A DNA stretch of 39,264 bases from Croceimicrobium sp965658275 (GTDB lineage Bacteria > Bacteroidota > Bacteroidia > Flavobacteriales > Schleiferiaceae): contig CBFHRN010000015.1 of assembly GCA_965658275.1 (NCBI GenBank), positions 1 to 39,264 of the forward strand, written 5' to 3'. The notes beneath the pieces are model-generated. The model had not been told where the DNA came from. It saw only the letters and a list, made by a program, of their open reading frames with translations, and made no database searches. Position 1 is the stretch's first letter; the number at the start of each line of letters is the position of its first letter. Made by a program: the position numbers and the translations under genes. Positions 17,349 to 25,289 of this stretch are shown piece by piece.

Positions 17349-17798
17349 TTACAAATCGCTAAACTTTACCGGTTCACGAATAAACTGCAAGCCGCCCTCT
17401 TCTACCGCAGCCCAATAATGCTCCAGTCCGTTGCTAATCAACAAGAAAGGAACTTTATAATGCAAATTATAACGGAGGGCTTGATCAAAGGTATCCTGAT
17501 TGATAGTCACGGAAGGGGCTTTGCACTCCACCAATAGTTGCGGGCTGCTATTTTTATAAATTAGGATGTCTGTCCTTTGCAACCTTCCCATCAGGCGAAA
17601 GCCTCCTTCTAGAGCAAAGGAACCCAAGGGATAGCCGAGGGCATCTTTAAGATAATGAAAGAGGTGTTGACGTACCCACTCTTCGGGACTAAGCACTAAA
17701 TTTTTCTTACGCAGAATGTCCCAAACAAAGATCTGGTCGCCTTTGCGGCCAAGCTTCAGATTCGCTTGCGGGAGATTGAGTGGGGGCAGGGCTTTCAC
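17349..17798 (-). CDS. Free-standing HSDR_N (PD-(D/E)XK-like) domain protein
   Basis: 149 residues made up almost entirely of a type I restriction HsdR N-terminal-like domain. The nuclease-style core reads RTDILIYKNSSPQLLVECKA, with Asp followed by ExK, and the later DQALRYNLHYKVPFLLISNG is the usual helix-strand pair. There is no helicase part and no methylase or specificity gene nearby, so it is not a restriction system. Small proteins like this are conserved beside holA in many Bacteroidota, which hints at a housekeeping DNA role; the function is unknown. The start is a GTG at 17798, and a consensus -7 element ends only about four bases upstream, so the mRNA may be almost leaderless. Confidence 0.78.
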   Translation of the reverse strand: MKALPPLNLPQANLKLGRKGDQIFVWDILRKKNLVLSPEEWVRQHLFHYLKDALGYPLGSFALEGGFRLMGRLQRTDILIYKNSSPQLLVECKAPSVTINQDTFDQALRYNLHYKVPFLLISNGLEHYWAAVEEGGLQFIREPVKFSDL

Positions 17799-17802
17799 AA
17801 CA

Positions 17803-17810
17803 CAAATATA
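17803..17810 (-). promoter_or_regulatory. -7 promoter element for the HSDR_N gene
   Basis: Minus-strand TATATTTG is an exact TAnnTTTG match, ending four bases before the GTG start codon. Confidence 0.5.
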
Positions 17811-17883
17811 GAGGCAACGAAGTAAGCTTTTTAGAGTCTAAGCCAAAAGATATGTTTTATCTTGCGGGGCCTTTCCCAAATCT

Positions 17884-18891
17884 ATGGAATACAATACGCT
17901 CGTTTCTGAAATTCGGAAGAAGCAGTTTCGACCCATTTACTTTTTAATGGGTGAGGAGCCTTTTTTTGTAGATAAGCTGGTAGACTTGATTGAACGCGAA
18001 GCGCTCACTGAAGATGAAAAGAGCTTCAATCAATCGGTTTTATACGGGTCTGATACCAATATTAGCGATATAATAAGTGAGGCAAAGCGCTATCCAATGA
18101 TGGCCGAACGGGTAGTGATTATCGTTAAAGAAGCGCAGCAATTGCGAAACTTAGACGCCCTGGAGGCTTATGCCGAGAACCCACAGCCGACTACGGTATT
18201 GGTTTTTGCCTACAAGCATAAGAAGTTGGATAAGCGTAAGAAAGTAGCCAAAGTTTTGGCTCAAAAGCATGTGCTTTTTGAGTCTAAACGTGTTTACGAT
18301 AATCAGGTGCCCTCTTATGTAGAAAAACTGGTACAAGGGGCGGGCTTTAACGCCAACCAAAGAGCTATTCGGATGATTGCCGAAAGTCTGGGGACGGATA
18401 TTGGCCGGATAGATTCTGAAATTAATAAGCTCAAATTAATTGTGCCTCAAGGTGGCATGATTGATGAAAACGTAGTGGAGGCCAATATTGGCATCAGCAA
18501 AGACTACAACAACTTTGAGTTATGTTCGGCGATCAACAGCAAGGACTTTCAAAAGGCTCTGCGCATCCAACACTATTTTGAGGCCAACCCTAAAGACCAT
18601 CCACTCGTTTTAACGATGGGTATCCTTTATCGGAATTTTCGGATTTTAATGATTATGGCTCAGGCAAAGGCGCAAGGCAGCACCCCCGACCAATTGGCCA
18701 AAAGTGCGGGTATCAGTCCTTGGCAAGCTAAGGAGTATGTACCTGCTTTGTCCCACTATAATGTGCGAAAGATTGCGCGGATTATTGGATATTTGCGCGA
18801 AACTGATTTAAAATCAAAAGGAGTCCACAACAGCACGGCCAGTGATGGCGACCTATTAAAGGAATTACTGTTTAAGATTTTTTACCAATAG
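17884..18891 (+). CDS. holA: DNA polymerase III subunit delta
   Basis: 335 residues, typical for HolA. It loads the sliding clamp as part of the clamp-loader complex. The N-terminal RPIYFLMGEEPFFVDKLVDL block is the AAA-like domain start (with the degenerate nucleotide site usual for delta). SVLYGSDTNISDIISEAKRY and PMMAERVVIIVKEAQQL follow, and the C-terminal collar domain includes FRILMIMAQAKAQG and HNSTASDGDLLKELLFKIF. It diverges from the HSDR_N gene (85-base gap) and is followed after 14 bases by a TonB receptor gene, so the two may share a transcript. Confidence 0.94.
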   Translation: MEYNTLVSEIRKKQFRPIYFLMGEEPFFVDKLVDLIEREALTEDEKSFNQSVLYGSDTNISDIISEAKRYPMMAERVVIIVKEAQQLRNLDALEAYAENPQPTTVLVFAYKHKKLDKRKKVAKVLAQKHVLFESKRVYDNQVPSYVEKLVQGAGFNANQRAIRMIAESLGTDIGRIDSEINKLKLIVPQGGMIDENVVEANIGISKDYNNFELCSAINSKDFQKALRIQHYFEANPKDHPLVLTMGILYRNFRILMIMAQAKAQGSTPDQLAKSAGISPWQAKEYVPALSHYNVRKIARIIGYLRETDLKSKGVHNSTASDGDLLKELLFKIFYQ

Positions 18892-18905
18892 ACCCTATTT
18901 CTAGA

Positions 18906-21242
18906 ATGATAAGATTCTCTGCCCTTTTTACTTTTTTGCTTCTTGGCTTAGGCCTGACTGTTAGTGCTCAGACTTCGAATGGAACCATTCGTGGTTTTAT
19001 TTATGAAAAAGACAGCGAAGAGCCTATTCCATTTGCCAATATTGCGATTGAAGGTACCAAGTACGGAGCTAGTGCTTCGGAAACAGGATTTTACATCATC
19101 GATAATGTTCCTGCGAAAAGCTATAAAATCACAGCGAGCTTCATTGGTTATGAAACTCAAACTTTAGATGTGAAGGTAGCGGCAGGTAAAATCATCAACC
19201 TTAATTTTTATTTATCGGAAGGCTCGGAAGTTCTAGAGGAAGTTGAAATCTCGGCGGCTCGAAAGGAGCGTAATACCAAGGTACTTACCTCTGTAGTGAC
19301 TTTGGATCCTAAAGAAATTACCCGTTTTTCGGTAGGGGGTGATGCAGATATTATAAAAGCGGTGCAGGTTTTACCCGGGGTAATTACAACTGGTGATCAA
19401 GGTGGTCAATTGTATATCCGAGGTGGAGCGCCGATCCAAAACTTGATATTATTGGACGGTATGATTGTTTACAATCCCTTCCACAGCATTGGTTTTTTCT
19501 CCGTATTTGATAATGATATTATTCGCTCCGCAGATATTCACACGGGTGGTTTTTCAGCCGAATATGGCTCTAGAAACTCAGCGGTGATGGACATTAAAAC
19601 TCGTTCTGGTAATCGCAAACGGTTGGCGGGAAAGGTAACAGCCAGTACCTATACGGCCAAAGCCCTTCTAGAAGCACCTTTGGGTAAGAAAAATGAAAGA
19701 GGTTTTTCCAATAGCTCCGTTTTGGTTTCGGCTAAAACATCCTACCTCGATCAAAGCTCGCAGATCTTTTATCCTTATGTGGAAACCGAGTTTGATGGTT
19801 TACCCTTTTCCTTCACAGATATCTACGGTAAATTCAGCTCTCAAGCGGACAACGGCTCCCAGGTAAATCTTTTTGCTTTTAGCTTCGACGATGCGGTGCG
19901 CTATGGACTTAATAATAGCATCAATTGGAATTCTCGCGGGGCAGGGGGTAACTTTATTGCGATTCCAGCCACAGCCAAAGTAATTATGTCGGGTGATGTG
20001 AGCTACAGCTATTACGATATTAGTTCGGTAGAAGGTGATCTCGTGCAAAACTCCAGTATAACTGGCTTTAATGGAGGTTTGGATTTAACCTATTTCTTCC
20101 GCAAGGCTGATGAGCTTAAGATAGGCATGGAGGCGATTACCTATTCGACCGATTTCGAGGTAAATCCTCCGGCTGGGCGTAATGTGGAAATTCGCGAGAA
20201 TACCACCGAATTGGGAACCTTTGCTCGATACCGTTTTTCTTCTACTCGTTTAATCGCCGAGCCAAGCTTACGAATTCATTATTACGGCAGTCAGGCTGAG
20301 GTTAGTTTCGAACCTCGCTTGGGAATTAAATACAATATCAATGATTGGTTGCGCTTAAAAGCCAGTGGGGGTTGGTATTCCCAAAACTTGATGGCGGGTA
20401 ATTCCGATCGTGATGTGGTTAATTTATTCTATGGTTTCTTAAGTGGAGTACCCTTAGGTAGTTTGCCTTCGAGCTTCCGCGGTGAAGAAATCACCAGTAG
20501 CCTGCAAAAGGCAGTGCATGCGGTAGCCGGTTTTGAGGTGGAGGTCACTAAAAACTGGACCATCAATGTGGAGGCTTACCTCAAGGACTTTCAGCAAATC
20601 ACCAACCTAAACCGTAATAAGATTTACGATGAAGGCACCACCGCTGCCATCGGCAAGCCGGATATTTTGGTAAAAGACTTTTTAGTGGAAAGGGGTTTAG
20701 CACAGGGTGTTGACTTATTAGTGAAATACAGCAGCAAGAACCTCTATTTATGGGGCGCGTACTCAATTGGTAAGATTACACGGGATGATGGCATCACCGA
20801 ATACTTCCCAAATTTTGATCGTCGTCATAACTTAAATTTGGTAGGGAACTACCTTTTTGGAAAAGACAATTCTTGGGAAGTGAGCCTACGCTACAACTTC
20901 GGAACGGGCTTCCCCTTTACCCCGACTCAATTATTCTACAGCGAACAGCCTTTCGTGGATGATCGCGGGCAAACTGCCGTGGATTATGATTACACCGATG
21001 CTAACGGCCAGCCAGGAGTATTGTACGGCGAATTAAACACCCGTCGTTTACCGAATTACCATCGTGTAGATATCAGTATCACAAAAGACTACAAGATTTC
21101 GGAGAATCAGAATTTAGAAGTTTCGGCAGGTGCGACCAATATCCTGAACTATCAGAATATCTTCTATTACGATCGTAATGAAAACAAGCGGGTCGATCAG
21201 TTGCCGATTATGCCAACCGTATCCTTAGCCTATACCTTCTAA
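18906..21242 (+). CDS. TonB-dependent receptor with carboxypeptidase-like regulatory domain
   Basis: 778 residues. The signal peptide ends near VSAQTS. The CarboxypepD-regulatory-like domain covers about residues 25-110 (IRGFIYEKDSEEPIPFANI, SFIGYETQTLDV). The plug follows (AVQVLPGVITTGDQGGQLYI, RGGAPIQNLILLDGMIVYNP, FSAEYGSRNSAVMDIKTRSG), then the beta-barrel. The C-terminus ends in an aromatic residue (LAYTF), as expected for outer-membrane insertion. The substrate is unknown; no SusD-like or degradative partner lies beside it. Its end overlaps the convergent glycosyltransferase gene by four bases (21239-21242). Confidence 0.92.
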   Translation: MIRFSALFTFLLLGLGLTVSAQTSNGTIRGFIYEKDSEEPIPFANIAIEGTKYGASASETGFYIIDNVPAKSYKITASFIGYETQTLDVKVAAGKIINLNFYLSEGSEVLEEVEISAARKERNTKVLTSVVTLDPKEITRFSVGGDADIIKAVQVLPGVITTGDQGGQLYIRGGAPIQNLILLDGMIVYNPFHSIGFFSVFDNDIIRSADIHTGGFSAEYGSRNSAVMDIKTRSGNRKRLAGKVTASTYTAKALLEAPLGKKNERGFSNSSVLVSAKTSYLDQSSQIFYPYVETEFDGLPFSFTDIYGKFSSQADNGSQVNLFAFSFDDAVRYGLNNSINWNSRGAGGNFIAIPATAKVIMSGDVSYSYYDISSVEGDLVQNSSITGFNGGLDLTYFFRKADELKIGMEAITYSTDFEVNPPAGRNVEIRENTTELGTFARYRFSSTRLIAEPSLRIHYYGSQAEVSFEPRLGIKYNINDWLRLKASGGWYSQNLMAGNSDRDVVNLFYGFLSGVPLGSLPSSFRGEEITSSLQKAVHAVAGFEVEVTKNWTINVEAYLKDFQQITNLNRNKIYDEGTTAAIGKPDILVKDFLVERGLAQGVDLLVKYSSKNLYLWGAYSIGKITRDDGITEYFPNFDRRHNLNLVGNYLFGKDNSWEVSLRYNFGTGFPFTPTQLFYSEQPFVDDRGQTAVDYDYTDANGQPGVLYGELNTRRLPNYHRVDISITKDYKISENQNLEVSAGATNILNYQNIFYYDRNENKRVDQLPIMPTVSLAYTF

Positions 21243-21958
21243 GTGAATAAATTGTATTTTAAGATGCAGTAAATGGCGCGAAAGCCATCTTTCCAATTGA
21301 TCTTCTTTCCTTCGGCAAAAGTTCGGCCATAATAGCTAATGCCCACTTCGTAAATACGAACATTAGGCACTCGGCTTACTTTAGCGGTTACCTCAGGTTC
21401 AAAGCCAAAACGCTTCTCTTTAAGTTTTAAAGATTGAATAATATCGGTGCGGAAAAGCTTGTAGCAGGTTTCCATATCCGTAAGGTTCAAATTGGTGAAC
21501 ATATTGGATAGGAAGGTTAGAAATTTGTTGCCGATGCTGTGCCAGAAAAATAGAATCCGATGCGCATTGCCCCCCATAAAGCGTGAACCATATACCACAT
21601 CGGCCACTCCTCGTAAAACTGGTTTTAATAGGATATTAAATTCATCTGGATCGTATTCCAAGTCGGCATCCTGAACAATGCAATAGTCGCCACTAGCCTT
21701 GGCAATACCGGTATGTAAAGCAGCTCCCTTGCCTTGATTTACCTCATGCTTAAGGTATAGGATATTCATTTCAGGATGAGCTTGGCGGTAAGCCTCCACC
21801 TTAGCTTCCGTGCCATCGGTGGAGCAATCGTTTACCACGATGATTTCTTTTTCGATGTTTTCAATCAATTGCGTTTCGCGCAGTCGATCCAAGATGTCTT
21901 CAATAAAGCGTTCCTCATTGTAAGCAGGAACGATAATGGATAGCTTTTTTATGGCCAT
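21239..21958 (-). CDS. Family 2 glycosyltransferase (dolichol/polyprenyl-phosphate type)
   Basis: 239 residues from the ATG at 21958. A longer frame reaching 22009 would start inside the terminator of the upstream gene and is rejected. The GT-A fold is clear: KLSIIVPAYNEERFIEDIL, VVNDCSTDGT, NQGKGAALHTGI, and the metal-binding DADLEYDPDEF, then VYGSRFMGG and DMETCYKLFRTDI. The wording is that of DPM1-like enzymes, which transfer a sugar from a nucleotide donor to polyprenyl phosphate, but there are no C-terminal membrane spans, so the enzyme would be peripheral. The acceptor is not evident from its neighbours. Confidence 0.88.
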   Translation of the reverse strand: MAIKKLSIIVPAYNEERFIEDILDRLRETQLIENIEKEIIVVNDCSTDGTEAKVEAYRQAHPEMNILYLKHEVNQGKGAALHTGIAKASGDYCIVQDADLEYDPDEFNILLKPVLRGVADVVYGSRFMGGNAHRILFFWHSIGNKFLTFLSNMFTNLNLTDMETCYKLFRTDIIQSLKLKEKRFGFEPEVTAKVSRVPNVRIYEVGISYYGRTFAEGKKINWKDGFRAIYCILKYNLFT

Positions 21959-21986
21959 GGCTTCGTTTGAAGCGGCTAAAATAGGA

Positions 21987-22028
21987 ATAAAAAAAAGCCG
22001 TCGAGCCAAAGGCTCCAGCGGCTTTTTT
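21987..22028 (-). terminator. Rho-independent terminator after the small T9SS gene
   Basis: An outer stem AGCCG/CGGCT and an inner stem GAGCC-AAA-GGCTC (22003-22007 with 22011-22015) are flanked by long A- and T-runs, so it may act in both directions. It lies 20 bases past the gene that ends at 22048. Confidence 0.8.
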
Positions 22029-22047
22029 TATTGCTTGGTTCTGGGTA

Positions 22048-22446
22048 TTATATCTTGCGGTAAAGAACGGAATATTCGTCTACCAGAACGCGATAGAGTC
22101 CGGCAGGAACATTTCCGAGCTCCATTTGCAGGCTTGTTTGACCCATCATAGCTTGTCCCATGTAAATACGATTGCCATAAAGGTCGGTAACCAAGATTTG
22201 GTGGCTTCGATTGCCGGGTAGGGTTAGCGTGAAGTTACCATTTCCTGGATTTGGAAAAACACTGATTGAAAAGCCTAGGTCTTTGCCGCCCCCAGTGCTG
22301 GGTGGCGTAAAATCTCCTCGCTCTGGCTCAATTGTAGCGTTTACACTAGGAAGTGTCGTTTGCGGATTTGAAAGGCGATCTTGGGCTTGGGTGCTAAATC
22401 CAATCGTGACCAGTGCGATGCTAAAGATTTTAATTAATGTTTTCAT
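22048..22446 (-). CDS. Very small T9SS type A sorting-domain protein
   Basis: 132 residues from the ATG at 22446 (a second ATG at 22455 adds three residues). After a signal peptide ending near TQAQD there is a linker of only about 40 residues, rich in Pro, Thr, Gly and Ser, and then a complete type A sorting domain: SVFPNPGNGNFTLTL, ILVTDLYGNRIYMGQ, MELGNVPAGLYRVLV. So nearly the whole mature protein is the export signal. What would remain after sorting-domain removal is a short peptide. A role is not evident. It diverges from the histidine kinase gene, and the 158-base region between them carries an 11-bp-period direct repeat that may regulate both. Confidence 0.82.
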   Translation of the reverse strand: MKTLIKIFSIALVTIGFSTQAQDRLSNPQTTLPSVNATIEPERGDFTPPSTGGGKDLGFSISVFPNPGNGNFTLTLPGNRSHQILVTDLYGNRIYMGQAMMGQTSLQMELGNVPAGLYRVLVDEYSVLYRKI

Positions 22447-22528
22447 AGCGTACATTTTTAGTTTTAGTTTCGATGTCGAAGTTCACTATAGTGACACTTC
22501 TTGCCTTGTGGATAGTTGCCCCTCTTTT

Positions 22529-22545
22529 GTTAAAGAAGCGTTAAA
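22529..22545 (+). promoter_or_regulatory. Direct repeat GTTAAA-N5-GTTAAA upstream of the two-component genes
   Basis: Two identical hexamers (22529-22534 and 22540-22545) start exactly 11 bases apart, one helical turn. OmpR/PhoB-family regulators bind such tandem repeats (CpxR-type sites are GTAAA-N5-GTAAA). The site is about 48 bases upstream of the -7 element of the kinase gene, a reasonable place for autoregulation by the encoded OmpR-type regulator. That link is inference. Confidence 0.4.
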
Positions 22546-22592
22546 TGCTTATTTTCAGGTGGTAAGCGGCCTTTTGCAAGGTTTCTGCGTCT

Positions 22593-22600
22593 TATTTTTG
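22593..22600 (+). promoter_or_regulatory. -7 promoter element for the kinase-regulator operon
   Basis: TATTTTTG fits TAnnTTTG and ends four bases before the kinase ATG. A TTTG lies 16 bases upstream (22573-22576), shorter than the usual spacing of about 19. The transcript would be nearly leaderless. Confidence 0.45.
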
Positions 22601-22604
22601 AGCC

Positions 22605-24122
22605 ATGTCAGGATTTAAACAGCGGGGAGCCAAACGCCTAAATTGGCTTATTTTATTAATGACCCTCAGTCTATTAGGGGTTACTGCTATCCAGGCTTAT
22701 TGGCTAAAAAACGCTTATGACCTTCGGGAAGAAAAGTTCGAAAGCGAGGTAAGTCAGGCTTTAGAGGAAGTTTCGGCTCGGGTGGATAAACTAGAGTCGA
22801 TGCGTTTTCTCTTTAATAGCTTTTCCGTGAAACCTTTTTTTACCGAAAAGTTAAACCCAAGAATGGGTTTCCCCATTTCACCAAGCGATTCGGGCAAAGG
22901 CGATTTAAAACTTACGATGCGTTTGGGTCCGGACACGGTAGTCATCTATAATTCGAACCCAGAGGATTCCTTGCTGGAAGATGGCACGGCTCAACAAATT
23001 TTTAGGACTCGGGCTGATCAAATGATGCGGAAAGGGGCCCAATTGGATATGCTACTCCGCAAAATGGTGCGCTTTGAAATGTCTCGTCGTTTTAAGGATT
23101 CTACCTGGATGGACCGAAACACCATAGAGTCGCTGCTTAGCTTCGAATTAAATTCGAGAGGTATAGACATCCCCTACGAGTTCTCGGTGTCTAATGAGAA
23201 AGAGATAATTATGAGCTCCACTTTGTGGAACCCCAAACATTACCAGCATACCGCCACCCTGTTTCCCAATGACATATTAAGCAATGAAATACTATCGGTA
23301 AGCTTCCCGTCTAAGGCAAATTATATTCTGCAATCTCTAGGGGTGATGCTTTTAGTGTCCTTGCTCTTTACCGTTGCTATCGTTTATACTTTTTACCGTA
23401 CGCTTCGTTTCTCCTTGCGTCAGAAGCGCATTAGTGATATCAAAACAGATTTTATCAATAACATGACGCATGAGTTTAAAACGCCCATTGCAACAATCAA
23501 TTTAGCGATTGATGCCTTGCGCAATCCTAAGGTGATGAGCGATAAAGCGCGCATTGAGCATTACAGCGGGATGATAAAACAGGAAAATCAAAGGATGAAC
23601 CTGCAGGTCGAATCGGTATTACGCATGGCTTTGCTGGATAAGCAGGAGTTGGACCTTGACTTTAAAAAGACCAATGTTATCGAATTAGTTGAAGGTTGTT
23701 TGGACCATATCACCCTTAGCTTAGAAGATAAAGGAGGACGTTTAAAACGCTTCATTAACGATAAGGAACGCATTTTGATGTTGGATGCCAATCATATATC
23801 TAATACCATCATCAACATTTTGGATAATGCGATAAAGTATTCAGTGGGGCCACCCGAAATTAAGGTGGTTGCCGAAAACACTAAGAATCACTTTATATTA
23901 ATTATAAGTGATAAAGGACTAGGGATGACCAAAGAGGAACAGAAGCACATCTTTGATCGCTTCTACCGCGTGAGCGCCGGGGATTTACACAATATTAAAG
24001 GGCATGGGCTTGGATTAAGCTATGCCAAAGGTATTGTGGAAGCACACGGTGGCCGAATTGAGGTGGAAAGCGAGAAAGGAAAGGGCAGCAAGTTTTACAT
24101 CTATTTACCAATAAACTCTTAA
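22605..24122 (+). CDS. Sensor histidine kinase (RprX-like)
   Basis: 505 residues. One membrane span at about 13-32 and another at about 243-265 enclose a periplasmic sensor region of roughly 210 residues with no recognised domain. The HisKA H-box is NMTHEFKTPIATINLAI (His289). The ATPase domain has the N-box NTIINILDNAIKYS, the G1 box ISDKGLGM and the G2 box GHGLGLSYAKGIVEAHGG. No HAMP domain is obvious between span 2 and the H-box. The N-terminal IQAYWLKNAYDLREEKFESE is the style of Bacteroidota RprX/PorY-type kinases. The response regulator gene starts one base after its stop, so the two form an operon. Confidence 0.93.
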   Translation: MSGFKQRGAKRLNWLILLMTLSLLGVTAIQAYWLKNAYDLREEKFESEVSQALEEVSARVDKLESMRFLFNSFSVKPFFTEKLNPRMGFPISPSDSGKGDLKLTMRLGPDTVVIYNSNPEDSLLEDGTAQQIFRTRADQMMRKGAQLDMLLRKMVRFEMSRRFKDSTWMDRNTIESLLSFELNSRGIDIPYEFSVSNEKEIIMSSTLWNPKHYQHTATLFPNDILSNEILSVSFPSKANYILQSLGVMLLVSLLFTVAIVYTFYRTLRFSLRQKRISDIKTDFINNMTHEFKTPIATINLAIDALRNPKVMSDKARIEHYSGMIKQENQRMNLQVESVLRMALLDKQELDLDFKKTNVIELVEGCLDHITLSLEDKGGRLKRFINDKERILMLDANHISNTIINILDNAIKYSVGPPEIKVVAENTKNHFILIISDKGLGMTKEEQKHIFDRFYRVSAGDLHNIKGHGLGLSYAKGIVEAHGGRIEVESEKGKGSKFYIYLPINS

Positions 24123-24123
24123 G

Positions 24124-24819
24124 ATGAGCAAAAACATTAGCGTATTATTAGCAGAAGATGACCCCAACTTTGGTTCTGTACTCCGGGATTACCTAGAACT
24201 TAACGATTTCGAAGTGAGCCTAGCCACCGATGGTCTTGTGGCCCTGCGCGAATTTAAGTCGGGGAAAGAATTCGACCTCTGTATCCTAGATGTCATGATG
24301 CCCCATAAAGACGGCTTTACGCTCGCTACCGATATCCGTAAAATTGATACCGAAATCCCCTTGATTTTTCTGACGGCTAAAAGCATGAAAGAGGATATGC
24401 TCAAAGGCTTTCAATTAGGCGCCGACGATTACCTCACCAAACCATTTGATAGCGAGGTCTTACTCTATAAGATTAAAGCGCTACTTAGCCGCAAATTAGG
24501 CGATCAAGACGAGGAGCAGACACACTTCAAAATCGGTCGTTTCGAATACGACTCGGAGATGCGTATCCTAAAACTTGGTAAAGATGAGCGTAAACTATCG
24601 CCTAAAGAAGGAGCCCTGCTCAAACTTTTGGCCGAGAATAAAAACAACCTGGTAAAGCGCAGTGCTGCCCTTAATAAAATCTGGAAGGACGATAACTACT
24701 TCACCGGTCGAAGCATGGATGTGTATTTGGCCAAGGTGCGCAAATACCTAAAAGACGATCCGAAAGTGGCCATCGTTAATGTGCATTCGGAAGGTTTCCG
24801 CTTGGTGGAGGATTTATAG
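24124..24819 (+). CDS. OmpR-family response regulator (RprY-like)
   Basis: 231 residues. The receiver domain has the acidic pair Glu11/Asp12, the phospho-acceptor Asp56 in CILDVMMPHKDGFTLA, a Thr in IFLTAKSMKEDML and the switch Lys in ADDYLTKPFDSEVL. The C-terminal winged-helix domain includes RKLSPKEGALLKLLAENKNN, then KIWKDDNYFTGRSMDVYLAK and VNVHSEGFRL. The DDNYFxxRSMDVYxxKxRK block is characteristic of RprY from Bacteroides and relatives, so orthology is likely. It should be phosphorylated by the upstream kinase and act as a transcription factor. The GTTAAA direct repeat at 22529-22545 is a candidate target. Confidence 0.94.
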   Translation: MSKNISVLLAEDDPNFGSVLRDYLELNDFEVSLATDGLVALREFKSGKEFDLCILDVMMPHKDGFTLATDIRKIDTEIPLIFLTAKSMKEDMLKGFQLGADDYLTKPFDSEVLLYKIKALLSRKLGDQDEEQTHFKIGRFEYDSEMRILKLGKDERKLSPKEGALLKLLAENKNNLVKRSAALNKIWKDDNYFTGRSMDVYLAKVRKYLKDDPKVAIVNVHSEGFRLVEDL

Positions 24820-24842
24820 ACCTCGAACAAACCCGGAGCACT

Positions 24843-25289
24843 TTAGCCTTTGGAAACAATTTCCCAAGTATGATCGGCCAATAGTTTGACGCTGTAAAGA
24901 AAGCGCTCGAACTTGGGTTTGGTCCATTCATCCGGACCAATCATGGATAGCACGGCCTCATTATCTTTATTCTCATACAGATGGTAAATGTGATTGATCT
25001 CGGGTTTAAAACCAATATTCGCACCATATATAATAGCCGCCAAATCCTTTCGATCCTGGATCGCTTTAGCCTGTTTGGCCAATAAATCAATTTGCTGTTT
25101 GATTTGATCCAACTGCATATCGGTTTGCTCCTCCATCGCCGAAAGGGCCCGACTGCGGATCACTCCTTGCTTGGTCGGTTTAATTACCGCGCCGCCCACC
25201 GTATGGGCATAAGGCAGGGTAGAGGGGGTTTCGGTAATTTTATCCTTATCGATAGGATTCACAAATTCCTTTTTGCCAGATTCACTCAT
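24843..25289 (-). CDS. DUF2452 family protein
   Basis: 148 residues, cytoplasmic. The sequence NPIDKDKITETPSTLPYAHT and VGGAVIKPTKQG at the start, MQLDQIKQQIDLLAKQAKAI as an amphipathic helix in the middle, and YSVKLLADHTWEIV at the end match the DUF2452 family of Bacteroidota, of unknown function. Its first eight bases overlap the end of the photolyase gene (25282-25289), so it is the last gene of that operon and may take part in the same light or damage response. It converges with the response regulator gene with a 23-base gap. Confidence 0.82.
   Translation of the reverse strand: MSESGKKEFVNPIDKDKITETPSTLPYAHTVGGAVIKPTKQGVIRSRALSAMEEQTDMQLDQIKQQIDLLAKQAKAIQDRKDLAAIIYGANIGFKPEINHIYHLYENKDNEAVLSMIGPDEWTKPKFERFLYSVKLLADHTWEIVSKG

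Noticed and set aside
17349..17798. Type I restriction system
   Set aside because: Only the HSDR_N-like domain is present; there is no helicase, HsdM or HsdS gene around, and the same orphan occurs near holA in other Bacteroidota.
19800..20048. Minus-strand open frame of 82 codons inside the TonB receptor gene
   Set aside because: It has no family resemblance and lies wholly within a clear barrel-coding region, so it is a chance antisense frame; many similar ones were dropped for the same reason.
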